Below, in pieces: positions 9,467 to 17,892 of a DNA stretch of 64,000 bases; position 1 is the stretch's first letter; every line of letters begins with the position of its first letter. Below the pieces are notes generated by a model that had not been told where the DNA came from, did no database searches, and saw only the letters and a list, made by a program, of their open reading frames with translations. This stretch comes from Rapana venosa. Taxonomy: Eukaryota > Mollusca > Gastropoda > Neogastropoda > Muricidae. The position numbers and the translations under genes are program-made. The DNA lies in assembly GCA_028751875.1 (NCBI GenBank), contig CM054155.1, positions 5,524,160 through 5,588,159 of the forward strand. The letters are read 5' to 3'.

Positions 9467-9982
9467 CTATGATGTTTTCCTATTATTAAGAGATTGAATA
9501 ACATCCATAACTTCTCGTAAAGTTATTGGTGTGTTTATGAATAATGTATTATCTGGTAATGGATCTTTATAAATATCTTTTTTTGTTTCTTCCTTTCTGA
9601 AGGTAACTTCTGACTGTGAAAGACATGTATCACTCATTGTATTAGCAAACATATCAATGAAAGCTACAGCCTTGTCTGAATCAGAGGGGAACTCTTTATC
9701 TTTAACTGCAATTTGACACATAGGCTGATTTATACCGTGTTTCATTTCTTTAAATTTTTTCCATACTTTTTGCATATCCTTATGAGTACAAATTTCATTT
9801 TTACAAAAGTTAGACCAGAACTCCCGTTTTACTTGCTCAATAACTTTGTCACACGTTTTATTTGCTAATTTTAGTAAAATGTGATTAGCTCGTGATTTAT
9901 TTCGTATATAAGTTTTGAATGCTTTTTTTTTTCTTATTAACAGCATTTTCACATGCTTCATTCCACCATAGGTTCCCTGCAT
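9467..9982 (-). pseudogene. LINE linker between endonuclease and RT
   Basis: A 171-codon Lys-rich frame (KKKAFKTYIRNKSR, then KREFWSNFCKNEI, and near its end TLREVMDVIQSLNNRKTS). Such charged linkers lead into the RT fingers, and the terminal 'LNNRKTS' aligns with the usual 'L...KAPGxDG' entry into RT. The frame is lost immediately after it. The block overlaps the endonuclease block by 86 bases in a different frame. Confidence 0.75.
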
Positions 9983-10952
9983 GTTTATCAGATTTTATAG
10001 ATGAACATCTGGGAATAGAACAGTCTGCAGCTTGTAAAACTGTTTTAGTAAATCTATCATAAAACATGTCTATGTCATCACATTCTATACAGCTAGTGTC
10101 ATAAACTTTTAGAAAAGATTGAAACAGGTCCCAGTTTGCTTTATTGTAACTATATTTTGGAATCTTATCTTTGACACTTTTATTATGCGCTGACCTTCCA
10201 TACAGTGTTATGATAATTGGTAAATGGTCACTTCCTAGCGAGTCACTGTAAGTTTCCCATGCACAGTGCGGAGCTAGAATAGGAGAAATAAGGGAGAGAT
10301 CTATGGCAGTAGCTCTTTGAGTTGAAATATCTGGAATCCTAGTAACGCTTCCGTCATTAAGGAGGTATAAAGAGGAATCAACAATGTTCTCTAACAATCT
10401 CTTACTCGTAATAATTGAGACATTATCTTTTTCCCAGAAAGGAGAGTGAGCATTAAAATCACCAGCTATTATCCATTTTTCTTTTAATATTTGTATAGAT
10501 CTCACCCAGTCTGTATTATCTTCATGTGGACCTTTTGGCAGGTAGACAGAAACAATATTAACGATCTGATCATTACTTAATTTTACACGGGCTGCACATG
10601 AGTGAATGTTTGGCGTATTGTCTGGAACAGGAGAAGGACATACACTATACTCTACAGTTTCATGCACATAAATTGCTGTTTTGATTTTACCATCAATGCC
10701 AGCCTTTTCAAAAATGGGAGGGTAGTAAAAGGTTGGCAGCTTTGGTAAGTTGGTGACATTTACATTGAGGGACTGAAAAATAAGTATTTTATACTTCTCT
10801 GATGCAAGATGTTGAAGGAGATATGCATGATTTGTATTGATAGATCTACAGTTCCATTGCATGAGTTTTACAAGATGTGTTCTGCACATAACTAACAGCA
10901 GTAAGTACAATGTTTTTAGAAAAAAAAAGACAAATACACTCAAGAAAACCAA
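9897..10952 (-). pseudogene. LINE endonuclease (APE-type) segment
   Basis: This is a 351-codon open frame. The N-terminal hydrophobic leader before the MQWNCRSIN motif (about residue 31) is probably not part of the original domain. Catalytic motifs are in order: the Asn of MQWNCRS, IAGDFNAHSPFW near 10,440-10,475, and GSDHLPII near 10,218-10,243. The expected metal-binding and His residues are therefore present. The enzyme nicks target DNA to prime reverse transcription. The frame fails at the T run near 9,925-9,934, where the next block overlaps in another frame. That is the pattern left by a one-base homopolymer change, either decay or sequencing error. Confidence 0.85.
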
Positions 10953-10960
10953 CTACAACA

Positions 10961-11261
10961 ACAAAAAGAAAACCCAACAACTATTTTCTTTAAAAAGGGA
11001 ACTATTCTTAAAGGAAAAGAATGCTTATTGATATCAGCACACGTGATACCAAACTTCTGTTGATAGTCTTAAGTAGAAGTTTTAAATAGATCTACTACTC
11101 TATTAGAGTTGACAAATGGCGGTAATGAGATTAAAACATACAGACTAACTGTCATGGCCAAAATGCTAAGTTATTGCAAATAATATTCTTATGGTATTGG
11201 TTTAAAACCAGTCACCCAAGACACTGTATCTGTTCTGCCAGGATCTCATATGGTCACCAGC

Positions 11262-11298
<37 letters not shown>

Positions 11299-11590
11299 TT
11301 CGAATGTTCTTTAATCTTTCTGTACTTTCCACAATTCCTAACATTTGTCTCATTCGCCTTGTTTGTTTGTTTGCATTTTTTTATTTTTAGTTTTGTTTTT
11401 AACACGTACTCCACTCCCCTTGCTAGTCAAGTCAAGCCCCAAACACTGTAATCCTCCCATGAAGGCATTTACAACACCATAGCTCAGACATGGAGCTATT
11501 TTGAATGAAGCATACTTATTCCTCAGTTACATCAACACCAGCCCTTCAAAACTAAAGGAACCACGGAGTGTTGAACGATTTTTCTGTTAT
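10961..11590. other. Unassigned sequence with (GT)n
   Basis: An A-rich stretch next to the LINE 5' side is followed by unique-looking sequence with a GT array at 11,263-11,297. No gene or known transposon is recognised. Confidence 0.6.
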
Positions 11591-11603
11591 CTACTGATGT
11601 GAT

Positions 11604-11887
11604 AGCTCAGTGGTCAGAGCACTCGCTTTCCCCCAGCCAAGTTAAGCAGCGTCGAGCGTGGTTGCCAGTTGGATGGGTGACCGTTTGCGCGCCTTGGCTT
11701 CAGTACAGTTCCCCCAGTTCACCCAGCTGTAAATGGGTACCTGCCCTCTTTAGGGTCAGGGAAGGTAAAGCAGCGAGGGAGAGGAGATGGGCGCCGCCCT
11801 CAATATGCTGGCCCTAGAAAAGCTGAGGTCTCTGACGCCTCCCTCCCCTACGACCTTATAGGTTATGGGACCCCTTTACCCCCCCCT
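11604..11887 (+). mobile_element. SINE-B, near full-length
   Basis: The best-preserved complete copy. The head carries the A box TAGCTCAGTGG (11,603-11,613) and TCAGAGCACTCGC. The 5S-like block (TTAAGCAGCGTCGAGCGTGG, then TTGGATGGGTGACCG) spans about 11,640-11,685. The body ends in 'ggttatgggacccctttacc'. A perfect 12-bp target-site duplication, tactgatgtgat, lies at 11,592-11,603 and 11,888-11,899. No tRNA B box follows the A box; the 5S-like control region occupies that place. Confidence 0.92.
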
Positions 11888-12500
11888 TACTGATGTGATT
11901 ATTACAGTACATGGTGAAAATTCCAAAATCAGAAACAAAAGCAGTGGCCGAATCCTTCTTTAACAAGTCGGTAAAACTTGGTCACATAGTGGGACGGGAT
12001 AGCTCAGTGGTAAGAGAACTCGCTTTTTTCCAAACTAAGGTTAAGCAGCATCGAGCGTGGTTACCAAGAGGGTGGGTGACTGTGCGCCTTGGCTTCAGTA
12101 CAGTTCCCCCAGTTCACCCAGCTGTAAATGGGTACCTGCCCTCTCTAGGGTCAGGGAAGGTAAAGCAGTGAGGGAGAGGAGATGGGCGCTGCCCTCAATA
12201 TAATAAATGGAACTTATATAGCGCTATATCTTGCAAAGACAAATCAAAGCGCATGCATTCACCCTAATCCTAGACAGTCATACAACCAATGACAAATAAT
12301 CAATAGTTTAAACAGATATTACAAACATGGTACGCTGCAGACCAAATCTATGAAATAAAATTGCAATAGTCAAATGTTTTTCAAAAGCACACACACACAC
12401 ACACACACACATTCACACAGGTCATATACTTTAGCAGGGTGATAGGACATGGGTTAGTGAAGGTGGGATAGTTCTGATATGACACAGGAGGGGGGAAATC

Positions 12501-12878
12501 TTAGGTTTGAAATAAATATGTCTTGAGGCTTGATTTAAAAGTGTCATAGCTAGGCTTCTGGCGAAGAGAAAGAGGGAGCTCACTCCAGGTCGATGGACCC
12601 GAAATAGAGAAAGAGCGGCGGCCAACAGTGGATTGGTTGAATCTAGGTATTCGTAGGCACAAGGTATCTGCAGCAGAGCGGAGGGAACGTGAAGGAGTGT
12701 ACAGGTTAAGACATTCACAGAGGTAGGAGGGTGCAGTTTTGTGGAGACATTTGTAACAGAGGGTACTGATCTTATAATCTACTCTCTGTCGCACAGGCAG
12801 TCAGTGGAGAGATCGCAAGAGAGGGGTAATGTGCTCAGATTTTTTCTTTCTGAGAACTAGTCGAGCTGCGGAGTTAGT
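12501..12878 (-). pseudogene. L2-like LINE C-terminal domain
   Basis: From 12,878 the frame reads AARLVLRKKKSEHITPLLRS, then a stop in the 'LHWLP' block, then VDYKISTLCYKCLHKTAPSY, YTPSRSLRSAADTL, VGRRSFSISGPSTWSELPLS and SYDTFKSSLKTYLF. This is the conserved C-terminal region of L2/CR1-type LINEs. It follows the RT after SINE-E. Confidence 0.88.
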
Positions 12879-13154
12879 GAGGCACCGTGGTCGAGTGGTT
12901 TAGGCGGTCAACTCGTGATCCAGAGGCCGCGGGTTCGATCCCCGCTCGGCTCGGTGTTGTGTCCTTGGGAAAGACACTTTACTCCTATTTTCCTCACTCC
13001 ACCCAGGTGTACAAGTGGGTACCAGCTCTGCTGGGGAAGTATCTGGCGACAGACTAGCGTCCTGTCACAGGGGTGGTGAAAAACCATCAGTTCGCTTAAC
13101 GCTACAGAAACCGGGATAAGCTCCGGCTCTATGGGCCTTCTGGCTCGAAAGAAC
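12879..13154 (+). mobile_element. SINE-E inserted in the L2-like LINE
   Basis: The tRNA-like head is well preserved. It has the A box GTGGTCGAGTGGTTTAGGCG and the B box GCGGGTTCGATCCC about 35 bases on. The body includes 'gtccttgggaaagacactttac', 'gtacaagtgggtacc' and the 3' end 'ccgggataagctccggctc'. It separates LINE codons for ...IHSLQSM from AARLV..., which are adjacent in related copies. No clear target duplication was seen. As a tRNA-class head it resembles a Leu/Ser-type tRNA (long D-arm consensus), but this is only a resemblance. Confidence 0.87.
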
Positions 13155-13286
13155 ATACTTTGAAGGGAGTGAATAGATGATGCTGGCAGACCAGCCAGAA
13201 GAGAATTGCTATAGTCCAGACATGAAAGAATGAGAGAAGTGACAAGTTTGAATGTTGCATCGGTGGACAGGTACTTTCGAATGTTA

Positions 13287-14318
13287 CTAATACATCGTAA
13301 TTGATAGTAGCATGACTGACAGGTCTAGGTGATGAATTTTTGCATAGAGAGTGTTGTCGATAACAACACCTAGATACTTCACAGCAGTGGATAGAGGGAC
13401 TGATGCATTGCCAAGTTCAATTGAAGCTGTTGTAATGGAAGAGAGTTTGTGTTTGGTCCCTACGAGCATGGCTTCGGTTTTATCAGCATTTAGCTGTAAT
13501 TTGTTCTGTGTCATCCAGTTTTGAATATCTTCAAAGCAGTGGGCCATATTTGCCAGGAGAGAAGGCAGATTTTCAGGAGTAACACTGCTTTGAATCTGAG
13601 AGTCATCTGCGTAAAAATGATGGTTGATTTGATGACGGTTTATTATATGTGACAATGGGGCAGTGTAAAGAGTGAAAAGAATAGGGCCTAGAACTGATCC
13701 CTGTTGGACTCTGCATTCCAGTTTGGCAGGTATTGATTGAATGTTGTTTACTGCAACTGTCTGGAATCGGTCAGTAAGGTATGAATTAAACCAGGTGAGG
13801 ACTGCGCTAGTAACACCGAACGTTTTTTGAAGACGGGAGAGAAGAATTGAGTCGTCTATAGTGTCGAAGGCTGCCGATAAGTCGAGTAGAGTGAGAAGGG
13901 AGATTTTCCCCGAATCAGAAGCGAGTAGAAGCGTGTTTAAAGTGTGTACTAGGGTGGTTTCAGCGCTGTGGTTGACGCGATAGGCAGACTGAAACTCAGA
14001 AAGAAGATTGTTAGAGAGAAGGTGGTTGTTGAGCTGTTTGAGAACTAGTTTTTCAAGGACTTTAGAAATAAAAGGTAGATTGGAAACAGGTCTATAATTC
14101 TTCAGAATGTTAGGGTCAAGGTCATGTTTTTTGAGTAGAGGTGTGACTATAGCAGTTTTGAGAACTAATGGAACATTTCCTGAAACAATAGATGAGTTCA
14201 CTATTTTCGTGATAGTGGGTATAAGTTGTAGTAGGCACTGTGTGAAAAGAGAAGCAGGTATGGGATCAAGATCACATGATTTTACAGTAATTTCTTTCAG
14301 AATTGTCGTGATTTCTTT
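13287..14318 (-). pseudogene. L2-like reverse transcriptase
   Basis: A long frame (about 344 codons, excluding the first 25, which read SINE-B) covers most of the RT. Motifs in order are LKNYRPVSNLPFISKVLEKL, LSEFQSAYRVNHSAETTL, LLDLSAAFDTIDDSILLSRL (first catalytic Asp), QQGSVLGPILFTLYTAPLS, YADDSQ at 13,602-13,613, and KYLGVVID. Most catalytic residues are intact. It is truncated at the N-terminus, so no endonuclease is present. The frame shifts near 13,310, after which the sequence continues in another frame to the SINE-E insertion. Confidence 0.9.
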
Positions 14319-14444
14319 CTCTGGCCCTGGAGAAGCTGAGGTCTCTGACATCTTGCTCCCCCAACGACCACATAGGTTATAGGAACACCTTTTCAAATTT
14401 GGTGGTAAAAGGAATAAGAGCCACGAAAAAAAAATTGTTCATCG

Positions 14445-14570
14445 ACTAGTAGCTCCGAGGTTCACCAATGGTGAGATTTTGTGTATGCGACCGTTGGTTT
14501 TTGTTTTGTCCGTCATTAAGGAAGCTGCATTCCGACCTCGACGATAGAATCATGCTGAAGCTGTGACTGT
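14445..14570 (-). mobile_element. SINE-D fragment
   Basis: The block 'gtgtatgcgaccgttgg', 'cattaaggaagctgcattccgac' matches the SINE-D body at 590-650 in the same orientation. No head is present. Confidence 0.6.
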
Positions 14571-14714
14571 TGTTGTTGTTTTATCCCACGAAACTCTAAA
14601 CTCTTCCAGGAGCAGAACAAAGGAGATGGAATAGTCTGGTAGCACAAGATTCCTCAAACTTTGTGAGTAGGGTTTTCCAATACTCTGTGATCAAATCATA
14701 GCAGCAGTGCTGCT
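14571..14714. other. Unassigned sequence
   Basis: Nothing recognisable. Confidence 0.5.
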
Positions 14715-14990
14715 TTTTTGTTGTCGTCGTCGTCCAACGCTCAGACAGCAACTATTGTTGTCCGTTATATGAGCGAATATGCATCACGCTGCCATTAGGC
14801 GCCTGAAAAGTCAGGCCCAGCGCATCCGACTTCGTCGTAAGGGAGAATTGATATCTTTTAAAGTTTTTTTCTGGACACAAAGGTAGGCCTATGAGAACGG
14901 ACCAAGAAGGTAGAAAATAGACAAGAAGGAGGTGACAGGAAGAAAAAGAACAAGGCAGAAACAACGAGAGTGATAGAAAAGAGGAAATTT
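14715..14990 (-). mobile_element. LINE 3'-end fragment with (GTC)n tail
   Basis: It starts with GTCGTCGTCGTC, the 3'-terminal simple tail when read on the minus strand, and shares CGCTCAGACAGCAACTATTG and the downstream blocks with 2,936-3,180. It is a second 5'-truncated 3' UTR copy of the same LINE family. Confidence 0.68.
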
Positions 14991-15196
14991 CTAGCACAGA
15001 ATTTCAGAAGGTGGGGATGCTATGTATACTGACAGGTCCCCGGCATCCTCACAGGGGCAGCAGCAGTGCAGTGCAGTCACTGAGACACGACAAGACTGCC
15101 GGCAGTCACGACAGGCGTCCCTGCAGAACTCCCTCAATACTTGAAAGCATGGCGAGGAGGGAGCCATGGCCATCACTGCTATTGGCTAGGGTCCAT
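14991..15196. other. Unassigned sequence
   Basis: GC-richer stretch with 'ccccggcatcctcacagg...'. No domain or repeat family was recognised. Confidence 0.5.
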
Positions 15197-15445
15197 TGAC
15201 CGAAGATTGTGTTGCTCACCTTTGACCTCTCTGTGGATTTCAGCGTGCTGGTCGCTGTTTTCTGCTTGAAATCTCAACGTCAGTAGATTATATTTTGTAA
15301 CTGACCTTCATGGCATGGTTAAAGTATTTTTGAATGGACAGACATCTCCCCCCTCCCCCACCAACCAGTTTCTATTGCTTTTCATTATACTTCCGTTGCA
15401 TTCATTCTTTGCTTAATGTTTTGATGTCGTGGTGTGTAGCGCTGA
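15197..15445 (+). repeat. Repeat G, unexpanded copy
   Basis: The blocks are CCTCTCTGTGGATTTCAGCG, TTCTGCTTGAAATCTCAACG, 'ttttgtaactgaccttcatggcatgg' and a single copy of the segment TTGCATTCATTCTTTGC. The inverted copy at 17,893-18,450 has the same blocks, but the last segment is amplified eight-fold. No Pol III box or coding region is visible, so the class is unknown. Confidence 0.75.
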
Positions 15446-16070
15446 TTCCCACAACAACACAGTCCTCTCCCATTCAAACAGAAGAGCAGCAACACCTACC
15501 TCTGAACAAATCTTGAAAATGTTACACGTTGAATTTTCTTTCCAGCAGAAAATAGCGATGGGCACGATGAACTCCACGAAGAGGTGAAAGGAGAGCAACA
15601 CGATCTTCGCCTAAATGACGCATACCCCCATCAGCATCAGCAACATCTGCACAGCAGGGACCAGCTTTCCCCATGAACTCAAACAGACAAGCGGTGGACT
15701 GACAGCAAGGCAGCATAATTATACAGGAAAACAGTACGAGAGCTTCAGAATCTGATAGGCCACACACTCCACAGGAATGGAGGAATCTAGACAGCCATCT
15801 TCTCTGAACCATCCAGCGAGTCCCGATGGAGTGTAAGGGTGATGAAGATGGTAACATCCACCTACAGCGTAGGGAAATTGTATTACGCTAAATTGTACGT
15901 TTACTTGGGTAAGACATATGTGATGGTAACCCTGTTCCCTGTTAATCTGTCGATCAGACCAGGTATTGCTGCTGTTTTCAACAACAGACAAGAGAAGCAA
16001 CTCTCTTACTGCAGATGCTCCTAGATAGATGCAGATTCCACTACACAAAGAATTTTGCAACAGTTCATTT
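15446..16070. other. Unassigned sequence with a repeat G fragment
   Basis: 15,530-15,612 is a minus-orientation repeat G fragment ('ccagcagaaaatagcgatggg', 'caacacgatcttcgcc'). The remainder, including 15,850-16,020, is unrecognised. Confidence 0.55.
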
Positions 16071-16072
16071 GT

Positions 16073-16111
<39 letters not shown>

Positions 16112-16352
16112 TTGTGTGTTGTGTGTTTTATTTTTCATTTTATCTTTTATTTCGAGGATAATGGAATAGTATTTATATTATGCTTTTTATCCAGTCCCCG
16201 TGTGTATGCAGTTTTGTAAATTTTGAAATCCATTCCCACCAGCAAACAATGGCCTACTCTTCCGTGTGTGTGTGTGTGTGTGTGTATGTGTGTGTGTGCG
16301 CGCGAGCATGCGTGCGTGCGTGCATGCGTGCGTGTGTGTATGTGTGTGTGTT
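16071..16352 (-). mobile_element. SINE-A fragment between GT arrays
   Basis: (GT)n at 16,074-16,125, then SINE-A tail and body at 16,145-16,263 ('tcgaggataatgg', 'ccagtccccgtgtgtatgc', 'aatggcctactcttcc'). The rest of the element is replaced by a GT/GC-rich array (16,264-16,352). Confidence 0.8.
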
Positions 16353-16523
16353 GTTCACTTGAATATCGTGCTACAGGGTAGGTAGGAAGCCCATCATGTA
16401 TTTTCAGACAAATAAAGTACCTCTCTGGCTTTCTATCCTAAAAATGAGGACATGAAACTCTCTATCTCAATTTTTTTTAAATGCTGATTCTGCCAGAGCT
16501 GCTCCACCTGGCAGTGTAGGCAC
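16353..16523. other. Unassigned sequence
   Basis: Nothing recognisable. Confidence 0.5.
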
Positions 16524-16525
16524 CT

Positions 16526-16915
16526 TTATTTATTTATTTATTTATTTACTCTTTTATATCGAGGATAATGGAATAAGCACACATGTGCTTTTTTACATCC
16601 AGTCCCTGTGTGTATGCGTTTTGTAATTTTGTCATCTGTTTCCACCGGCACACAATGGCCTACTCTTCCGAAAAGCGGAACAGGATTTTAACGATGTGCG
16701 CAAGATGTTCTGCATGCGTTCGAACACGGGGCCTCTGTTTATAGTCTCATCCGAAGGACTTTTGACATTCAGTTCGATTTTTTTTTGTTTTTGGGTGGGG
16801 GGGGGGGGGGGGGGGGGGGGTCAAACTGGGAAGAAAGGGCGAGGCTTGGAATCGAACCCAGAACCTCATGGTTAACTTGTTGGCAGGCGAACGTCTTAAC
16901 CATCCTGCCACCTTC
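16526..16915 (-). mobile_element. SINE-A, full-length with tRNA head
   Basis: On the minus strand the head (about 16,915-16,830) has an A-box-like GGATGGTTAAGACGTTCGCC and a perfect-looking B box GGGTTCGATTCC, followed by a linker with a G/C homopolymer (G on plus, 16,797-16,820) and an A-rich run. The body starts at 'tccttcggatgagactataa' (16,760), and the A/T-rich tail is at 16,526-16,560. This copy shows that the shorter SINE-A copies have lost their heads. Confidence 0.83.
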
Positions 16916-16919
16916 CTTC

Positions 16920-17124
16920 CTTTGGGACTGTAGGCATCTGTGTCAACAACAGCCCTGCAGAAGTGATGTGAGGAAAGTTCCCCTTCACTCTTGGGGCAGT
17001 CTTTGGGCTGTGCACTGATTCCTTTTTGGTGATGCGTCATTTGGGGAAAGGTCGTGTTGCTTACCTCAGACCTCTCTGTGGATTTCAGCGTGCCATCCCT
17101 GTTTTCTGCCTGAAACCTCAACGT
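16920..17124 (+). repeat. Repeat G, 5' part
   Basis: Starts 'ggactgtaggcatctgtgtc', passes 'cagaagtgatgtgaggaaag' and ends at 'cctgaaacctcaacg'. It is inverted relative to 18,235-18,450. The 30-bp segment is not included. Confidence 0.72.
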
Positions 17125-17365
17125 TTGACATTTTTTCCAGATGTATTCCGAGGTAGGTAGGTGGTATTGCTGCTTGTTCTTTTTGAGTGGGAGAGGAGTG
17201 TGCTAGTTGTGTGTTAGTCGGTGCTATTTTATCGCTTCCATTGCATCTCTTGTTTTGATATGTTTGAACATCATTTTCATCTTAATGCTCAACTGCCTTT
17301 TTTTTTTTTTTTTTTTTTTTTTAACATATTGTTTGATTCTTTTAGCTTGGTGTGTGTGTGTGTGT

Positions 17366-17402
<37 letters not shown>

Positions 17403-17640
17403 TGCGCGCGTATATGCGCGTGTATGTGTTTATGTGTGTGTGTGTGTTTGTTTGTGTGCGTGCGTATGTGTGTATGTGTATATGTATGTGTGTATGCATG
17501 GGTTCGTGTTTGCGTAGGTGCGCGCGGCGCGCGTGTGTGTGTAGGAGCGCGCGCGAGTGTGTGTGTGAGTGGTGTGTGTGGTGGGGGGGGGGGGGGGAAG
17601 GGCGCGTGCGAGTGTGTGTGTGTGTGTGTGTGTGTGTTTA
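17125..17640. repeat. Poly-T and GT/GC-rich array
   Basis: 17,125-17,300 is unrecognised. A poly-T run at about 17,300-17,322 is followed by GT-rich sequence at 17,350-17,637, with GC alternations and a G run at 17,582-17,597. Cys/Val-rich frames through it are artefacts. Confidence 0.85.
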
Positions 17641-17892
17641 ACCACTGTTACCTTTTATCACGTGTGTTCAAAGTTATGTGTGTCCATATGATCTTAGTTA
17701 TTTTAGATATGTTTTTTAATCGCTGTAAAACAAATTTCCTTTTATAGAATATGTGTGTGTGTTTAACAAATGTTACCTTTTATCATGTGCATTCATTTCT
17801 ATATATGTCTGTCTTCTATTACTTTCTTAGATATGTTTTAATCACTGCGAAACAAATTTCCTTTAAACAGAGGACAATAAAAGAATTGAATT
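17635..17892 (+). repeat. Imperfect 125-bp direct duplication with TTGAA tail
   Basis: Two units (17,635-17,759 and 17,760-17,872) share 'tgtttaac..atgttacctttt', 'ttagatatgtttt', 'atc.ctg..aaacaaatttcctt'. The second ends 'ggacaataaaagaattgaattgaat', which looks like the simple 3' tail of a retroposon. Confidence 0.7.

Larger units (their letters stand above)
7060..10960 (-). mobile_element. I/Nimb-like non-LTR retrotransposon, decayed
   Basis: One element reads 5' to 3' on the minus strand. Its order is APE endonuclease (10.87-10.19 kb), linker, reverse transcriptase with YADD at 8,810-8,821, RNase H (7.90-7.55 kb) and a C-terminal Cys-rich segment. A domain order of endonuclease, RT and RNase H in one protein is known for I, Nimb and related LINE clades, and the RNase H excludes CR1, L2 and RTE. 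The reading frame is broken at about six places, so it cannot make a full protein. No ORF1 was found upstream, so it is probably 5'-truncated near the endonuclease start. A blurred relative on the opposite strand occupies 33.84-37.79 kb. Confidence 0.9.
12202..14320 (-). mobile_element. L2-like LINE inserted in SINE-B, 5'-truncated
   Basis: On the minus strand it starts within the RT fingers (14,320), continues through the palm and the C-terminal domain, and ends with a 3' UTR. The UTR holds a CA tract (12,389-12,420) and the 3' motif ATATAGCGCTATATAAG near 12,210-12,235. Lack of RNase H, the 'LDLSAAFDTID' and 'YADDSQ' motifs and the conserved C-terminal 'YTPSRSLRS' block fit the L2/CR1 group. 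It is itself interrupted by SINE-E. Confidence 0.9.
11996..14396 (+). mobile_element. SINE-B split by an L2-like LINE
   Basis: The 5' part (11,996-12,201) carries head, 5S-like block and body up to 'gccctcaatat'. The 3' part (14,321-14,396) resumes with 'ctggccctggagaagctgag' and runs to the 'ggttataggaacacctttt' end. The two join at exactly the point that is continuous in the other SINE-B copies, apart from about one base. The 2.1-kb L2-like LINE between them is therefore an insertion. No clear target duplication was seen. Confidence 0.88.

Noticed and set aside
11604..11690. Genuine 5S rRNA gene
   Set aside because: Only the internal part of 5S is present, fused to a tRNA-like head, and the rest of the 120-nt gene is missing. 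It is a SINE promoter.
12879..12950. Genuine tRNA gene (A and B boxes of SINE-E)
   Set aside because: No full cloverleaf with matching acceptor stem could be traced, and the sequence continues into a SINE body inserted in a LINE.
13287..14396. Taking the upstream Met near 14,396 as the start of the L2 reverse transcriptase
   Set aside because: The first 25 or so codons are SINE-B sequence; the LINE itself begins at about 14,320 and is 5'-truncated.
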